Counted from the first letter of the stretch, positions 32,645-44,149 are shown. The stretch: 64,000 nt of DNA from Peromyscus leucopus (GCF_004664715.2 NC_051063.1:66855518-66919517), one strand, 5' to 3'. Numbers and translations: made by a program. Notes: generated by a model from the letters alone, not told the origin.

Positions 32645-33012
32645 TGCTCTGTACTGAATGCTCCATGCTGGGTGCTCTGTGCTGGGTGCTCTGTACTGGA
32701 TGTTGTTTACTAGATGCTCCATGCTGGGTACTCTGTGCTGAGTGTTCCATGCTATGGATGCTCCATACTGGATACTCAGTATTAGATGCTCTGTGCTGGA
32801 TACTCCATGTTGGGTGCTCTGTGCTGGGTGCTCCATGCTATGGATGCTCCATACTGGGTGCTCTGTACTAGATGCTTTGTGCTGGATGCTCTGTGCTGGG
32901 TGCTCCATGCTGGGTGCTCTGTGCTGGGTGCTCCATGCTGGGTGTTCTGTGCTGAATGTTTCATGCTAGATGCCCTATGCTTGGTGTTCTAGGTTACATG
33001 CTTTATGATTCA
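32645..33012 (+). repeat. 14-bp minisatellite, about 26 units
   Basis: Units of form tgctcYRtgctggg repeat head to tail; two main types alternate (tgctctgtgctggg and tgctccatgctggg). Two 16-bp variants (tgctccatgctatgga type) occur 112 bp apart. Decay increases toward the right end. Long open frames cross it on both strands only because the unit has few stop codons. Confidence 0.97.
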
Positions 33013-33337
33013 TGTTCTAATTGCTGCATACCTCTTATCTGCAGAAGCATCTATCTGAAAGCTAGACTCTGTATATCATTTGCCCCCCAGGGTTGGTGTT
33101 TTGGAAGCTTGATATTCAGCCTAGTAGTCAGCAGGACTTAGATGAAGGTGACTCACTAGGAAACTAGTACAGTCACAGTGCACCAGTTACCAGGGTCCTT
33201 GCTTTCCAGTTCCGCAGTGTCTGAGCCAGACCCTGAGCTGAATATTTGGTTCTCATCAGCTTACCTGATGTCCATAATGTGACACTTATGCTTCTGTCTT
33301 CTTGCAGACAGACAAAGAGACAAAATTCATGAGTTGG
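33013..33337. other. No recognised feature
   Basis: Unassigned. It ends in a splice-acceptor-like pyrimidine tract plus CAG (33290-33307), which I discuss and reject as an exon start. Confidence 0.45.
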
Positions 33338-33605
33338 AAGCCAAACTTCAAAGCCAAGTCAGGCAAGCAAGGCCCAGCAGCACCCACGATCAATGAATAA
33401 GCTGTGTTGCCCCTTTTCGCTGAACTCCTCCCTTGAGACTGATGCTGGCACCACTACACTTGAGAGGAAAAGGCTCTCAGTTAGCAGTAGTAGCCTGGTG
33501 GTACCCCTGATGTTAACCATCACCAGCCAAGCTTTCCAGAGCTGGCCACCCACCGCTCACACCATGGGATCTTGCTTCTGATCCCTGAAACAACCCCAGA
33601 GCTAT
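33338..33605 (-). repeat. Inverted repeat, left arm (diverged)
   Basis: The reverse complement of this arm aligns with 33927-34192 over about 260 bases; shared words include 'ccatggtgtgag', 'ggccagctctg', 'aaagcttggct', 'gccagcatc', 'tctcaaggga' versus 'tttcaaggga', and 'tggctttgaa'. I estimate roughly 70-75 percent identity in the best 150 bases. Either two old dispersed-repeat copies or an old inverted duplication. Confidence 0.75.
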
Positions 33606-33926
33606 GTTGATGAGTGTGCAGCAAGCCCAGCTCCTGCCTCAAAATGGTGCTGCTCTCAAAATAACTTCTTATTGAGAAGCTGTGTTCTGCAGAGTGCTGG
33701 GCACCCGGTGACACATACTGCTTCCAACATGAAGGTAGACAGAATAAAAATTGAGTCGCTTGTATCAACCCTGACCAAAATAAATTAAAAAAAAAAATCA
33801 ACAATAAGCCAGGGAGCTATGATGGAAGAGTTCCCATGTGCAACTCTCTAATGATGAGTATCATAAAAGACAGCACACTGCATGAAGTCCACCATCACTG
33901 CACACAAAATACCACCACAAGGTCTT

Positions 33927-34192
33927 CTGCAAGCAGCTCTGGGCTTATTTCGTGGATTAGAAGCAAGGTACCATGGTGTGAGTGGTAGTGGCCAGCTCTG
34001 CAAAGCTTGGCTAGGGCGAGCTGATGTCACAGACACCACCAGTCTACTGTTACTAAGAGCGTTTTCCTTTGGAGTGTGGCAATGCCAGCATCGGTTTCAA
34101 GGGACGGATCTAGTAGGGGAGAGAATGCAGCTCGTCAGTCAGGAATGTGGACTGGGGTTTTGCCTGACATGGCTTTGAAATCTTTTCTACCC
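33927..34192 (+). repeat. Inverted repeat, right arm (diverged)
   Basis: Partner of 33338-33605 in opposite orientation, with about 320 bases between the arms. The spacer holds an A-rich run (33785-33799) preceded by AATAAA-type signals at 33733 and 33779, so the left copy might have entered as a retrocopy. Confidence 0.75.
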
Positions 34193-34246
34193 TAGACTGG
34201 CACCGTGTTTAGTTTTAATCTGTCAATACAAATATGTAGCTCTCTA

Positions 34247-34275
34247 CTCGAGGAGAATAATAATTTATTCTCGAG
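34247..34275. repeat. Small palindrome
   Basis: Left ctcgaggagaataa and right ttattctcgag can pair with a three-base bulge around a short taat loop. Function unknown. Confidence 0.6.
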
Positions 34276-36328
34276 CCAATGAGTGACTGTGAGGTCCAAG
34301 CTCCAAAGCCAAGAGAGGAAGAGGGTTGGGGGAAGGCCAAGAGGTTGAAAAGTTTATTAGGAGTCATAGGCAGATGAGACATATTAATTTCCTCCAGGAA
34401 AAGGCCACCACACAGACTACTAGGCAGGTAGATGCCAACAGGCACACTGGCACACACAGGCAGGCATAGGCAGGCACAGACAGGCACAGGCACACAGGCT
34501 GTACCAAGGTATGCATACAGGCAGACAGGCACATGCAGACAGGCTGGCTAGAGAAGCTGAAGGCCTCTGCTTTCAAGGCTATAGACAAAACCCTCATGGA
34601 AGTGGCACTCTGTCTCTTTTCAGTTACATAGCACATCATTGTTTACTTTTGGATTACCCAGGTATCCAGTATCAGCCATGTTTACTGACTCACAGGCCCC
34701 TAGATGTCCAGTGTTATCCATATTGGCCCATGACAGATCTCCACACTGTATAAACATGTAGTCTGGACATAAACTGGCCCTGGGAGCCCTCTGTTCCCTT
34801 CAGTGACCGTGGCTCAGAAATGTAGATTTAGGTTACTCCAAATGCCATGTTAAGTGTGGGAACAGTACATACATAACAGTTTTGTATAACAGTAACAGAA
34901 CAAAGAAAGGCATGAATCAAGGCACTTTTCAAAGAGGTTGGTGGGAATATCAGGCAGGCAGGACACAACAAAGCAGATAAACCTCTGTTATAGTCTCAGT
35001 TACTACCTGATGACATTCTTAGCTTTGAGTTAGTGGGAGCCAGGGTTCGGTCCCAAAGGATTTACTTAATAGTCATAAGGACATTATGTCATACACAAAG
35101 ATGAGCAATGAATACCTATTAGGGATAGCCCAGGATAATTCTGGTTCCTAACCTGTAACACTCCAGCTCTCTGTAGTCGGTCAGCAGTCACTCTAGAATG
35201 CTTAACTTGGGTGTGGTTTTTCTGGGCACTTCATTTGATAAATCACAGTGGCTAGGGATTATTATTTCAAAATACCGGATGCCTGCCTCTTCCCCCCCCC
35301 CCACATGTGCAGCGTTTGCTGTGGCATGTGGGTCCCCCTGCAAACTCCCTGTTTTTCCCAATCTGGAGAACCTCTGTTTGTTACTTAGGTTGACACTAAT
35401 TGAATGACTTCTCACTCTGGCCTATTTTCTAATTTGGGCTCTCCTGTTTCTTTCCTAATTATCTCCCCTCTAGATCAGACCCCTCTGTGACGAGAGTCTG
35501 TCTGTCTATTTAAATCTCTCAGATAAGCCCAAAAGAAGCTGCATGCATCCGTGGCTTGGATAGTTCTACAGCACCTAAGATAAATTACACAGGTAATGAG
35601 CTAGACTCCCTCCATCTCTGTGGCTAATGTAGCTTGTAGATTCCAGGAGGAGGATACAGAATGAGAGACACACTTGTCTTGTGGAGACCTTCTAGGAAAG
35701 GGAGCTGCACTCCACCCCTGCCACCCAGTGGCCTTTCATCCCACCACTCAGGGTACCGATGACATTGATTATCTAGGCAGACCCACACATACCCAGAACA
35801 TCCGCTCAGCGGGATCCAGTCTGGGTTCTCTGAGGCAGCAGTGGTTTGACCTGCTTCTGAGAAAAGTGCTTGAATATTCTAATCAGAACAGAGAGATTAG
35901 TCAGCTCGTAAGCCCTGATTTCATTAGCCTGTGAAGAGCTGGTTTCAGCCCAGACATCACAGTAAACTGGCTGGTTTTAAATAATATTACACCCCAAAGT
36001 CTCCTTAGCATAGACCACAATGCTTTTCTGCTTCCAATTCTTCAAACATGTAGACTGATGTATTCCTACCCCCTTCTGAGCTATGCCAGCTAATGGCAAA
36101 GTCTTAATTTCATCAAATCCTGGAAATTTCTATTTCTTGTCCCCATTAACACCTTAATGAATAGTGCAAGGCCCAGGGCTCTGTGCAGTCTTAGGGAGAG
36201 GCAGCCACCACTGGCTGGGAAGGATGGGCATGCAAAGCCATGTGCATGGATCTGGGGATGAGAAAGGAGGTACATGTTAGCAAATTAAAGTTCTGCAACA
36301 TGCTCTTTTTCTATTCCTTCCTAAATGA

Positions 36329-36330
<2 letters not shown>
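34276..36330. other. Unassigned; GGCA-rich patch
   Basis: About 34438-34550 is a degenerate (GGCACA/GGCAGACA) low-complexity patch. A C10-type run is at about 35293. The rest is unassigned. Confidence 0.45.

Positions 36331-36369
<39 letters not shown>
36331..36369. repeat. (CA)n microsatellite
   Basis: Uninterrupted CA dinucleotide, about 39 bases. Confidence 0.97.
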
Positions 36370-36372
<3 letters not shown>

Positions 36373-38149
36373 CCAGACCCAGCCTTGGAGCTGTGGCCAG
36401 TGAAACCCAGGCAGTTCTTAGGTCACATCACTGCTGGTCACTCCAGCAAGGCTCTAGCACAGGCCCCTCATGGCACAGTTCTCCACCTGCAGATGGGAAT
36501 CCCTAACTCTGAGCCACCTGCTCACTGGGGCACCCTGAGAATTCACGAGCAGTGTGATGACGGTATCGGAGAAGAGCCCTGTAAAACCAAAAACAGATCC
36601 TACCAATCAAACCTCACGGGGAAGCCATTCTGTTTGCCGAATGAGAACTTGGTCAGCTCATTTTTTTTTTCAAGACTTGGAAGCCAAGAAGGACTTTACA
36701 CTTCAGGTACACTCCTGAATTTTGGCAGAACATGCAAAGAAACAAGGGTTTAGCACCCTGAGCAGGCTTTCTCTCAGCTCTCTAATCCAGGGATCAGCCA
36801 TGTAGGAAAACTGTCTCCCCAGGAATCCCAGAGGCCGAGCAAAGAGGCCAACAGAGAAGCCAGGGGCTGAGGGACTGCAGGTCTGTAAATCTCCCATCAT
36901 CTGCAGCAGAGGGAAGGCGGCCAGGAAGGGCCAGGGAGGGTTGGACTGGCAGAAGTCTCGGTTGCTGCGATTTGCATAAATACATAAGTTTGCACAGTGT
37001 GTTCGGTTGCTGTGGACCAGGAAGGCTGTGTTTAACACTCCCACCCTCAGGGCAGCTCAGGGCTGTGCATCTTTAGGAGGCCCACCTTGCTGGCTCGGTG
37101 CCTGGTGAAGAGCGGTGCATCCTGGCCCTGGACACTACAAGGGGCGTAGTCCATATAGCCAGCCCTGTGATGGCCTCCCTCCTCACCCGCCGTTGTCATA
37201 GGTCAGACCCTAGGCTCTACTGTCTTTGCTTCTGAAGAACCAAAGGAAGGAGGGGGCTGCATTGCATCCCCAGTGTCCTCTGCCTCACCCTGGCCCTTCC
37301 TTCCTCCCCCATCTCCCTGCTGCTAGACACAGAATCCGTATCTTTCTGATCCCTGCCAAGGAGACTGGAACTTGGAGAAGTGAGAGGATTTTTTGGGCCG
37401 AATCAAAAGTGCTGAGGCTGGGCCCAAAAGATAGAGTTCTTTCTCCCCTGGGTGGAGCCTTCTGTCTCAGCATCCAGATATGGTAAACTGCAATGCTGTG
37501 CCCTCCACACCCCTCACATACCCTGGCCTGGGAAGCCCAGCCACCTCTCCTTGCTGGCTCAAAGCTCCTCCCTGTGGAAGCTGCAGAGAGATGCTGGGGA
37601 AAGCAAAAAAAAAAAAAAAAAAATCTCCCTGTCCCCTGAACATGGCACCAGTGTTGCTGTACTGCTCTTCACTCTGTGGAAGCCACAGCAAGTCTGACTG
37701 AGGTCTTCCTAGCTGGGACATGGAGGTGAGAGAGCTACTTGCAAAAGATGGGACCCTGCTGAGAGGCTGCCAGCAAACCTGACAAAGCAGGAACTATGGC
37801 CCTTGCCATCAAAGCGAAGAAGAAACCGCAGAAAGATAAACAAGCCTCCCACTCATTGTGGGCCTGAGGAGAAATTCCCCAAGGGAGCTGTCTCCAGGGA
37901 GGCTAATCTTCCAGGTCTGTGAGCAGTTGCTTCTGTCACCTCCCACATGCCCTGTCCAGATATCATTTCAATTGACTTGATCACAATCACAGCTTGAGTA
38001 TCACTGCTCTGGCTTCCCTACAATTGACATGTGTGGGGGTTGGGGTGCGGAAGGTGATATTGATGCTGTTTGTTTGTCTAGGATTCATCAGCCTCCCACA
38101 GTCATTGTGTGAATGCCAGGTAGTGGCTTACCTGACGTTTGCAGATGTA
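36370..38149. other. Unassigned; contains A19 run
   Basis: An A run of about 19 bases is at 37605-37623 without recognisable SINE sequence before it. Frames of 113-142 codons at 36325-37044 have no domains. Confidence 0.45.
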
Positions 38150-38232
38150 TTCCAAACCTCTACAGCAAAGCCTTGTGTTCTAAACCTCTGCGATGAGCCT
38201 TGTGTTCCAACCACCTACAGCAAAGCCTTGGA
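38150..38232 (+). repeat. 28-bp tandem repeat, three copies
   Basis: Three imperfect units of ttccaaacctctacagcaaa plus gccttgtg, the middle unit changed to 'ctgcgatga'. Confidence 0.8.
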
Positions 38233-38899
38233 CATCATCAGTGTCCAGTAAACATCTCTCATCTGAGTGAATGTACATCATGACAGATGTGTGCTTGGCT
38301 TCCTCCTTCTCGGGCCCAGATTTGCTTGACACACACAGAGAGGTAGAGTCTCCAGCAGGCTGATCTGTGTGGGATTTGACTTAGCATTTGACTGTCCCTC
38401 AAATCCCAGGGATGTGACTCCAGGCCCATTTCAGTTGACATCAGTGGAGTGTCAGTTTCTGGTCCTAAGCAAGCTGTGAAATCCTGATGCCTATTTGGAA
38501 AGATGGATAGGGTGGATATCATTGAGTTTCTCTCTCAGACCCACTAGGTCATCCTAGCTGCCGACAACCAACCCATTGGTGGGGTCCATGAACCCACCTG
38601 TCCAAAACCCAACCCGTAGCTTCCTGCCCATTTGTGAACTCCTGTCTCAGGCTGGGGCCACTGCATCCCATGACAGCAGCCCCTCCTCCTGTCTGCCTTA
38701 TTCATTTCTGAGAAGTGGTTTGACTCTCAACTTTGCCTGTAGCTTTCTCAGAAACCACGATGGTAAGAGAAGTCAAGATACATAGACCCACTGCCAACCT
38801 GTGCCAGGCAGGAAAGGTGACCGCAAGTGTCAGGGGATGACCACAAGCTCTGGGAACTTTACCTACAGTGGTCATCTTCATTGGCTTCTGACGGGTGCC
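38233..38899. other. No recognised feature
   Basis: Unassigned sequence. Confidence 0.5.
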
Positions 38900-39089
38900 C
38901 TCACAAATCACCACAAACTTAGGGCTTGTTGTTTTCATGCGTTTGTGTGCTGGGGCATGTGTATGTACACACACGTGTATGTAATACCAGTGGTTGATGA
39001 TGGGTCTTTGTCAGTCACTGTCCACTTTATTAGTCAGGGGCTCTCTTGAATCCAGAGCTCGTAGATTCAGCTAGTCTAACAAGGCAGCT

Positions 39090-39242
39090 TTCTCTGGGGT
39101 TCTCCTGTCCTCACCTCCTGAGTGCTGGCACTCTAGGCAGGCCCCCATGCCTGCCCAGATTTTTGTGTGAGTGCTGGAAGTCCCAACTTTGGTTCTCCTG
39201 CCTGCATGGCAAGGGCTTTACCTGAGCCATCTTGCCATCCCA
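39090..39242 (-). mobile_element. B4-type SINE fragment, antisense
   Basis: Plus-strand text shows the reverse B4 end: 'cacctcctgagtgctggcac', 'aggcccccatgcctgcccag', 'gtgtgagtgctggaagtccc', 'ggcaagggctttacctgagc' and 'catcttgccatccc' (reverse of 'gggatggcaagatggctcag'). Confidence 0.65.
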
Positions 39243-39429
39243 AACTTAGGAATTAATGCCAGAGGTTTCCCACAGATCTAGAATGCATAAGCCCAAAGTC
39301 TATGGTTGGTAGGACCTCACAGGGTCACACTCCTGAGGAATGCTTTGTCCCTGCATTCCTAGGATTGTGGTTTCCTCACTCCAGCGCATCTTTATCATCA
39401 CAGGTCTCTTCCTTCCACACTTACACTCA

Positions 39430-39460
39430 TTTCCTCCTCCTCCTCCTCCTCCTCTTCCTC
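39430..39460. repeat. (CTC)n trinucleotide repeat
   Basis: About eight CTC units, one interrupted, within the old repeat region. Confidence 0.9.
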
Positions 39461-39597
39461 ACAAGGACTTGTATTGAATGGAGGGCCCGGCTAACCCAGG
39501 ATAAGCTCATCTTGAGTTCCCTGCCTAACTGAAATCAAGTCATATCTTGAGGTTCCAAGCAGACAAGACTTTGGGGAATCACAGTCCAACCCATCAC

Positions 39598-40237
39598 CCC
39601 ACTACAATCCACCCTCTGCCCCCTAAATTTGCATGTCCATCCAAGGTGGCAACTGATGATTCTCTTAGTCTGAGGTGTGTCATGCTCTCAGGAGGGCGGA
39701 TGTTACTTACCCAACACAAGCACACAGCTACTTGCCAGAGAACACCTGGGTAATCAAACAAACAGGATCTGTAACCCAGAAACACAGGCCATTCCCAGAA
39801 GATTCCAGAGTTTTCCAGGATGACTACACCATTGCGTGTGCCAGGTGGAACTTCCACCAGAGTGGGACCCTAGCCCTTGCTTATGCAAGGGTCTCCTACC
39901 AGCCAGGGGAGACAGTGATGGGAACAGACTCACAGCGGGTGTCTGTGTGACCGTGACTGGCCTGTGTTGCTAAGCTTGTGCCTGCACATGACATATTCAC
40001 AGGTTCTCAACTGTATAAAGTTGCCATGCAACTCTACAGTGAATGGGAATAAAAATAATAAAGTAACCATAAATAACAAAGCAAGAATACAGCTTTAAAA
40101 CCAGTCCCCTGGTTTGTGACCAGCTGGTTTCCATATGACTCCATCTTTCTTGGCAAATGTCAAAGCTGTCCTACTTAGAGACAGCTGTGTTCATTGCTGG
40201 AGCTGCCTCCTGCTTCCTCTTTCCATCTATTCTCCTC

Positions 40238-40242
<5 letters not shown>
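39598..40242. other. No recognised feature
   Basis: Unassigned sequence with small chance frames. Confidence 0.5.

Positions 40243-40332
<90 letters not shown>
40243..40332. repeat. Compound (CT)n(CA)n microsatellite
   Basis: A CT run with one TTT interruption changes directly into a CA run. A 185-codon frame (40135-40692) and several others cross it only because these dinucleotides lack stops. Confidence 0.97.
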
Positions 40333-40336
<4 letters not shown>

Positions 40337-41014
40337 GAGGGTATCAGGCAGTGGCCTCATTCTTGCCTCCTTTCTTACTGGCTCCTAGATCCCCAGTACC
40401 TAGGTCCACTCTAATGTCTATCCCTGGTGTGGGCAGCCCATCCCTGGAGGCGGGGGCAGTTTGCCCGGCTTCTCCAGACAGCCCTCATCTTCCCATGAGG
40501 AAACTGCCTTGCCAGGTACCATGCTTCCCACGTGACACTCAAAAGAACAGCAGTGCAGCCTTGTCCCCAGTTAGGGAGCTTCTGAAGCCATATGATAAGC
40601 TAGAGATACCTGGTGTAATCCAGGGCTTCCTTGAGACCCAACACGACCCACCTCCTACTCTAACCATCCTGCTCATCCTCTCCCTTCCATAGGGTCCCAG
40701 TTCCAATGGCTGGGATCGGGACCAGAAGAGGAAGGAAGACCAAAGGGTCTCCACTGGACTCTGGGGGGTGAGCCTGCATTGGGAAGGGAGCGTGCTGGAG
40801 CACGGTCTCTCAGACGCAGCTGCACTAACAAAGAGCTGCCCCTCTCGAAACCCTGGTCCTGGGTTAGTTACTGCAAACACAGGCGTCCTGAGCACTGTGG
40901 TGGCTTTCCCTAGGCCTCATTAAACACACCACCTTCCCACCTTCGTGAGCAGCTGAATGGCCCTGCTGTTCTCCCCACACAGCTGAGGGAGCACAAAGTC
41001 TCCATCCAAGTTGA
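40333..41014. other. No recognised feature
   Basis: Unassigned, fairly GC-rich, with a 118-codon minus frame (40539-40895) lacking domains. Confidence 0.5.
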
Positions 41015-41334
41015 ATTAGAAAGGATTCTCTAGAGGAACAGAACAAATAAGATGAATATACACCAATAGGAAATTTATCAGTTCAGTTTACACAATATGT
41101 TCAGAGTAGTCCAACAATCTGTCTCATACCAGAGAGGCTGAATACCCAGTGGTTGCTCAGTCCATGGGGCTGTTTACCTCAGCTGACCCAACCTCGTGCT
41201 GAAGGCCCAAAGAATTCCTGGGGATCTGTGGTCGTCAGTCCACATTGGAAGCCTAAAGAAACTGGCTCCCATGTTAGAGAAGGAATCAGCAGTAGAGTAA
41301 ATGAACTTGCCCATGGGAGTCAAGATCTATAGAT
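41015..41334 (-). mobile_element. Old LTR-like dispersed repeat
   Basis: Words 'aggattctctagaggaacag', 'aacaaataagatgaatatac', 'tttatcagttcagtttac', 'agtccaacaatctgtctcat' and 'gttgctcagtccatggggct' follow a repeat widespread in rodents and other mammals ('ttctctagagaaacagaacc', 'agatttatta', 'gttgctcagtccac'). Family not named. Confidence 0.45.
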
Positions 41335-41800
41335 GTAACCAACCGTCTTATTAAATAAGAAACACAGAACCAACGCAAAGAAGAAAGCCAAGAGATCAGA
41401 GCTAAGAGCCTTACCTGCGTGCTGCAGCTAGCCTATTCAGCCAAGAGACCTCTCCAAAAAATACCTACTTCCTGTCTGTTTGTCTTTATATAGACTTTCT
41501 GTTCTGCCTTCTCATTGGTTGTAAACCCAACCACATGACTTCCTCGTCACTACCTGTATGTACAGCCCTCCAGGTCTTCTATGGTATTGAGATTAAAGGT
41601 GTGTGTCTCTAATGCTGGCTGTATCCTTGACCACACAGAAATCTACCTAGCTCTGCCTACCAAGTACTGGGATTAAAGGCGTGCACCATGAACGCCCAGC
41701 TCTGCTATGGCTTGCTATTAGCTCTGACCCCCAGGCAACTTTATTTATTAACATACAAATAAAACCACATTTCAGTACAATTAAAATATCACCATAAAGA
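41335..41800 (-). mobile_element. Rodent ERVK-like LTR with embedded B1 sequence
   Basis: Read on the minus strand: 'atgttaataaataaagttgc' (polyadenylation signal), 'ctgggggtcagagct', a B1-like stretch ('gcacgcctttaatcccagta'), a second ('cacacacctttaatctcaat'), 'gtctatataaagacaaac' (TATA-like) and an end with 'cttatttaataagacgg'. It is the same general element as 30445-30866, but more of it is preserved. Not confirmed against a library. Confidence 0.55.
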
Positions 41801-42607
41801 CCAAGCAAGCAAAGAAGCAAAACCTTCCTCCCTCCATGTTATCTGAGCCTACAGATGATGATCATGCCCATATTTAGGGTGGCACTGGCCACTGCAATTA
41901 ACATTCAAGACCATCCCCCACAGACAAGCCCACAGGCCAACATGATTAGAGAGTTCCTCAGTAAGATTCAGTTCCCAGGTCATTCTAGGCTGTGTTGGCT
42001 GTAAAGATGGACCAGCATGGTCCTCTTTCAAGACTCACTTGCATTTGCTACAGTCAACCCCTTCTTGCCAGGCAAGTGCCACAGACTGGGTGTCACCCAA
42101 GCATGCCAGCTCAGGGATCTTTTTCCTCTAGCAAAATACACCAATTTGTCTCAAAGAAAGAAGTTTTGAAAAGAAAAGGAAGAAGGAGATCTTGATGGAA
42201 CAATCCACCCCGGGGTCAGGAGCAAAGAGCCCCCGCAAATCCTTAACACACAGCAAGAAAGGAGGCACAGCCAACCCATGGCAACACCCAGGCATGGCAC
42301 TTCTCATGAAATGGCACAGCAGCTCCAGTGTGTTTGCTGGAATGGAAGCAGAAGCATTCCAGTTCTGCAGAGATACGCATAAGAGCTATACCTAAACTCC
42401 GGAGTTCAGTGAGGTAGGGCAGGTCCAGTGGGAAGAAACCCCCACAGCGTGGTCACACTCCCAGTGCTATAATGAGGCCGCTCAAGCTCAGGATCCACAC
42501 GGGTGTTACAGGTGGCTCCCGCCAAGGCTTGGACACCATCCCGATGCTGTTACGAAGCTGTTATACATGTGTGAACATGGACACCTGAGGCTAAGCAATC
42601 TCCTCTT
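41801..42607. other. No recognised feature
   Basis: Unassigned sequence. Confidence 0.5.
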
Positions 42608-42786
42608 GGTGACTGACAAGCAGGGAGCAGCGGCCAGCCTCCAGCTTCCTGGAATCATTGCCTGCCCTTGACTCTGCCCTGGAAGCCTCCCCAAGGTGAC
42701 GGACAACAAGCAGGTGGCAGTGGCCAGCCTCCAGCTTCCTGGAGATGTTGCTTGTCCTTAATCTTGTCTTTGGCAGCCTCCCAAGA
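42608..42786 (+). repeat. Two-copy tandem duplication, about 88-bp unit
   Basis: Copy 1 starts 'ggtgactgacaagcaggga' (42608) and copy 2 'ggtgacggacaacaagcagg' (42695). Both contain 'ggccagcctccagcttcctgg' apart from minor changes and end 'gcctcccaag'. Clearly diverged, so not recent. Confidence 0.85.
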
Positions 42787-44081
42787 GATGTGCACATAGC
42801 CTCCAGCATAAACTATTGAGATGGTCCCTACAATCCCCTGTTGCATTAAAACCAGAGACAAAAGCAGCCCTTTCTCCCATTAGTTTGTTAAATCAACAAG
42901 TGTGTGTCCAGAACCTACCGTGCACCAAGCCAGCACGCCCAGGGCTGCCCTGCGTGGGAACCAAATGGCTGCTGCTCTTGTTTCACTCAGGCAGAGACTC
43001 AGTCAGCCCACCTGCTTGCCTCCCCACCTCCAAAAATGGAGAAGGGAAGTAGAGCAACACACACCCATCTCCATGCTAGGACTAGGGAGGGCCTGAAGCA
43101 GGTTGAGGAGGGGACAACGCGGGAATGTCCCCATGCAGTCTAGGGCCATGGCTTCCATGGCACAGTCGGCAGAGTGTGAGGGGACACTGTCTAGAGCATC
43201 CTGGGGGCTGCCCTTGGCAAAGCCTCTGGAGAGCAGAGTCTCACCAGCCTTGGGACACCTGAAGTGACAAGGAAAGTGCCAAGTGCTATAACCAGCAAGG
43301 TCTGAGCTGTGGTCAGTGTGTCCCCTGAGCTGGCCCTAGTGGGGGTCAAGCAGCCATTCCTCTCGATGCAGAGGAAACCTCATGAGCTTTGTAATAGGAT
43401 CACATGAAAGGAGAAGCCAGGGCCTTCTCTTTTCATGTGATCCCTGAAGCCAGGGAACAATCCTCTGTTCTATCCCAGCTCGCTACATGGTTGTGGACTG
43501 GGTACTCCCAATTAAAACTAGTCTCTGTAATTATAGAAGCAGTTTGGAACTAATAAGTAGTTTCCAGGGAGGATAGGGACACTGGTGTGGGAAGAACTCG
43601 AGGTGACAGCAGGGACACTGAGGCCTTCCTTCACAGTAGTGGAAGCTATATCTTTAGGGCTCCAGGACAGTCACGGTCACCTTCAGTCCTGCCAGAAAGT
43701 GGGCTGAGTGGACTCCAGGCCAGAAAACCAGCAGTTACAATATTTGTGTAGCATCAATATGGGTTGTTTACACTAACATGTTAATTCAATTGCATAATGG
43801 CCACAACTAATCTAGCTGTTTATATGGTAGCAATTGATAAAATGTTTGATGTTCATAAATATTAATAATAATTAATGTTAATTTTAATTTTGACAATGCT
43901 AATGATGTTGTAAATAAATAAAAGGCCAGGAGGTGCTCTACCAGACATAAGCATCACCTCCTGGGCTCCATGATGTGAGTGGCTTTCCTATCCTAAAGGA
44001 GGAGAGCCTAGCCTTGTGGCCTTCGATCCTCTCCACACTGGGACAGTCATCTGAGATGCTAGGTAGAGTACATCAAAGTGA
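42787..44081. other. Unassigned; hairpin and AT-rich patch
   Basis: Contains the hairpin at 43397-43443 (separate entry) and, at about 43735-43925, an AT-rich patch with several taatta/attaat cores that could be a conserved noncoding element. No gene recognised. Confidence 0.45.
43397..43443. repeat. 47-nt near-perfect hairpin
   Basis: Left arm ggatcacatgaaaggagaag and right arm cttctcttttcatgtgatcc pair at 19 of 20 positions (the exception is a possible G-T pair) around loop ccagggc. Flanking bases do not extend the pairing. It is shorter than a usual microRNA precursor. Confidence 0.9.
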
Positions 44082-44143
<62 letters not shown>

Positions 44144-44149
44144 TCTCCC
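44082..44149. repeat. (CT)n microsatellite
   Basis: CT dinucleotide run of about 68 bases with minor interruptions at both ends. Confidence 0.97.

Larger units (their letters stand above)
38900..39597. mobile_element. Old mammalian dispersed repeat, broken up
   Basis: The start 'caaatcaccacaaacttagg' and the distant end 'aaggacttgtattgaatgga', 'gggcccggctaacccaggat', 'aagctcatcttgag' and 'cacagtccaacccatca' fit the two ends of a common ancient repeat of which 30290-30420 is another piece. The middle is replaced by a B4-type SINE and other sequence. Family not named. Confidence 0.4.

Noticed and set aside
32549..32908. 119-codon frame with regular Glu-His-Pro-Ala-Gln-Ser repeats
   Set aside because: Pure translation of the 14-bp minisatellite; the unit length rotates through frames and carries no coding signature.
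33290..33400. Possible terminal coding exon: pyrimidine tract and CAG followed by a frame reading like a coiled coil (RDKIHELEAKLQSQ) and a stop, with AATAAA at 33733
   Set aside because: The frame falls inside the left arm of a dispersed inverted repeat whose right arm does not keep it open, and no other exon of such a gene is visible nearby.
40135..40692. 185-codon plus-strand open frame
   Set aside because: It runs through the (CT)n(CA)n microsatellite, which has no stop codons in any frame; no domain on either side.
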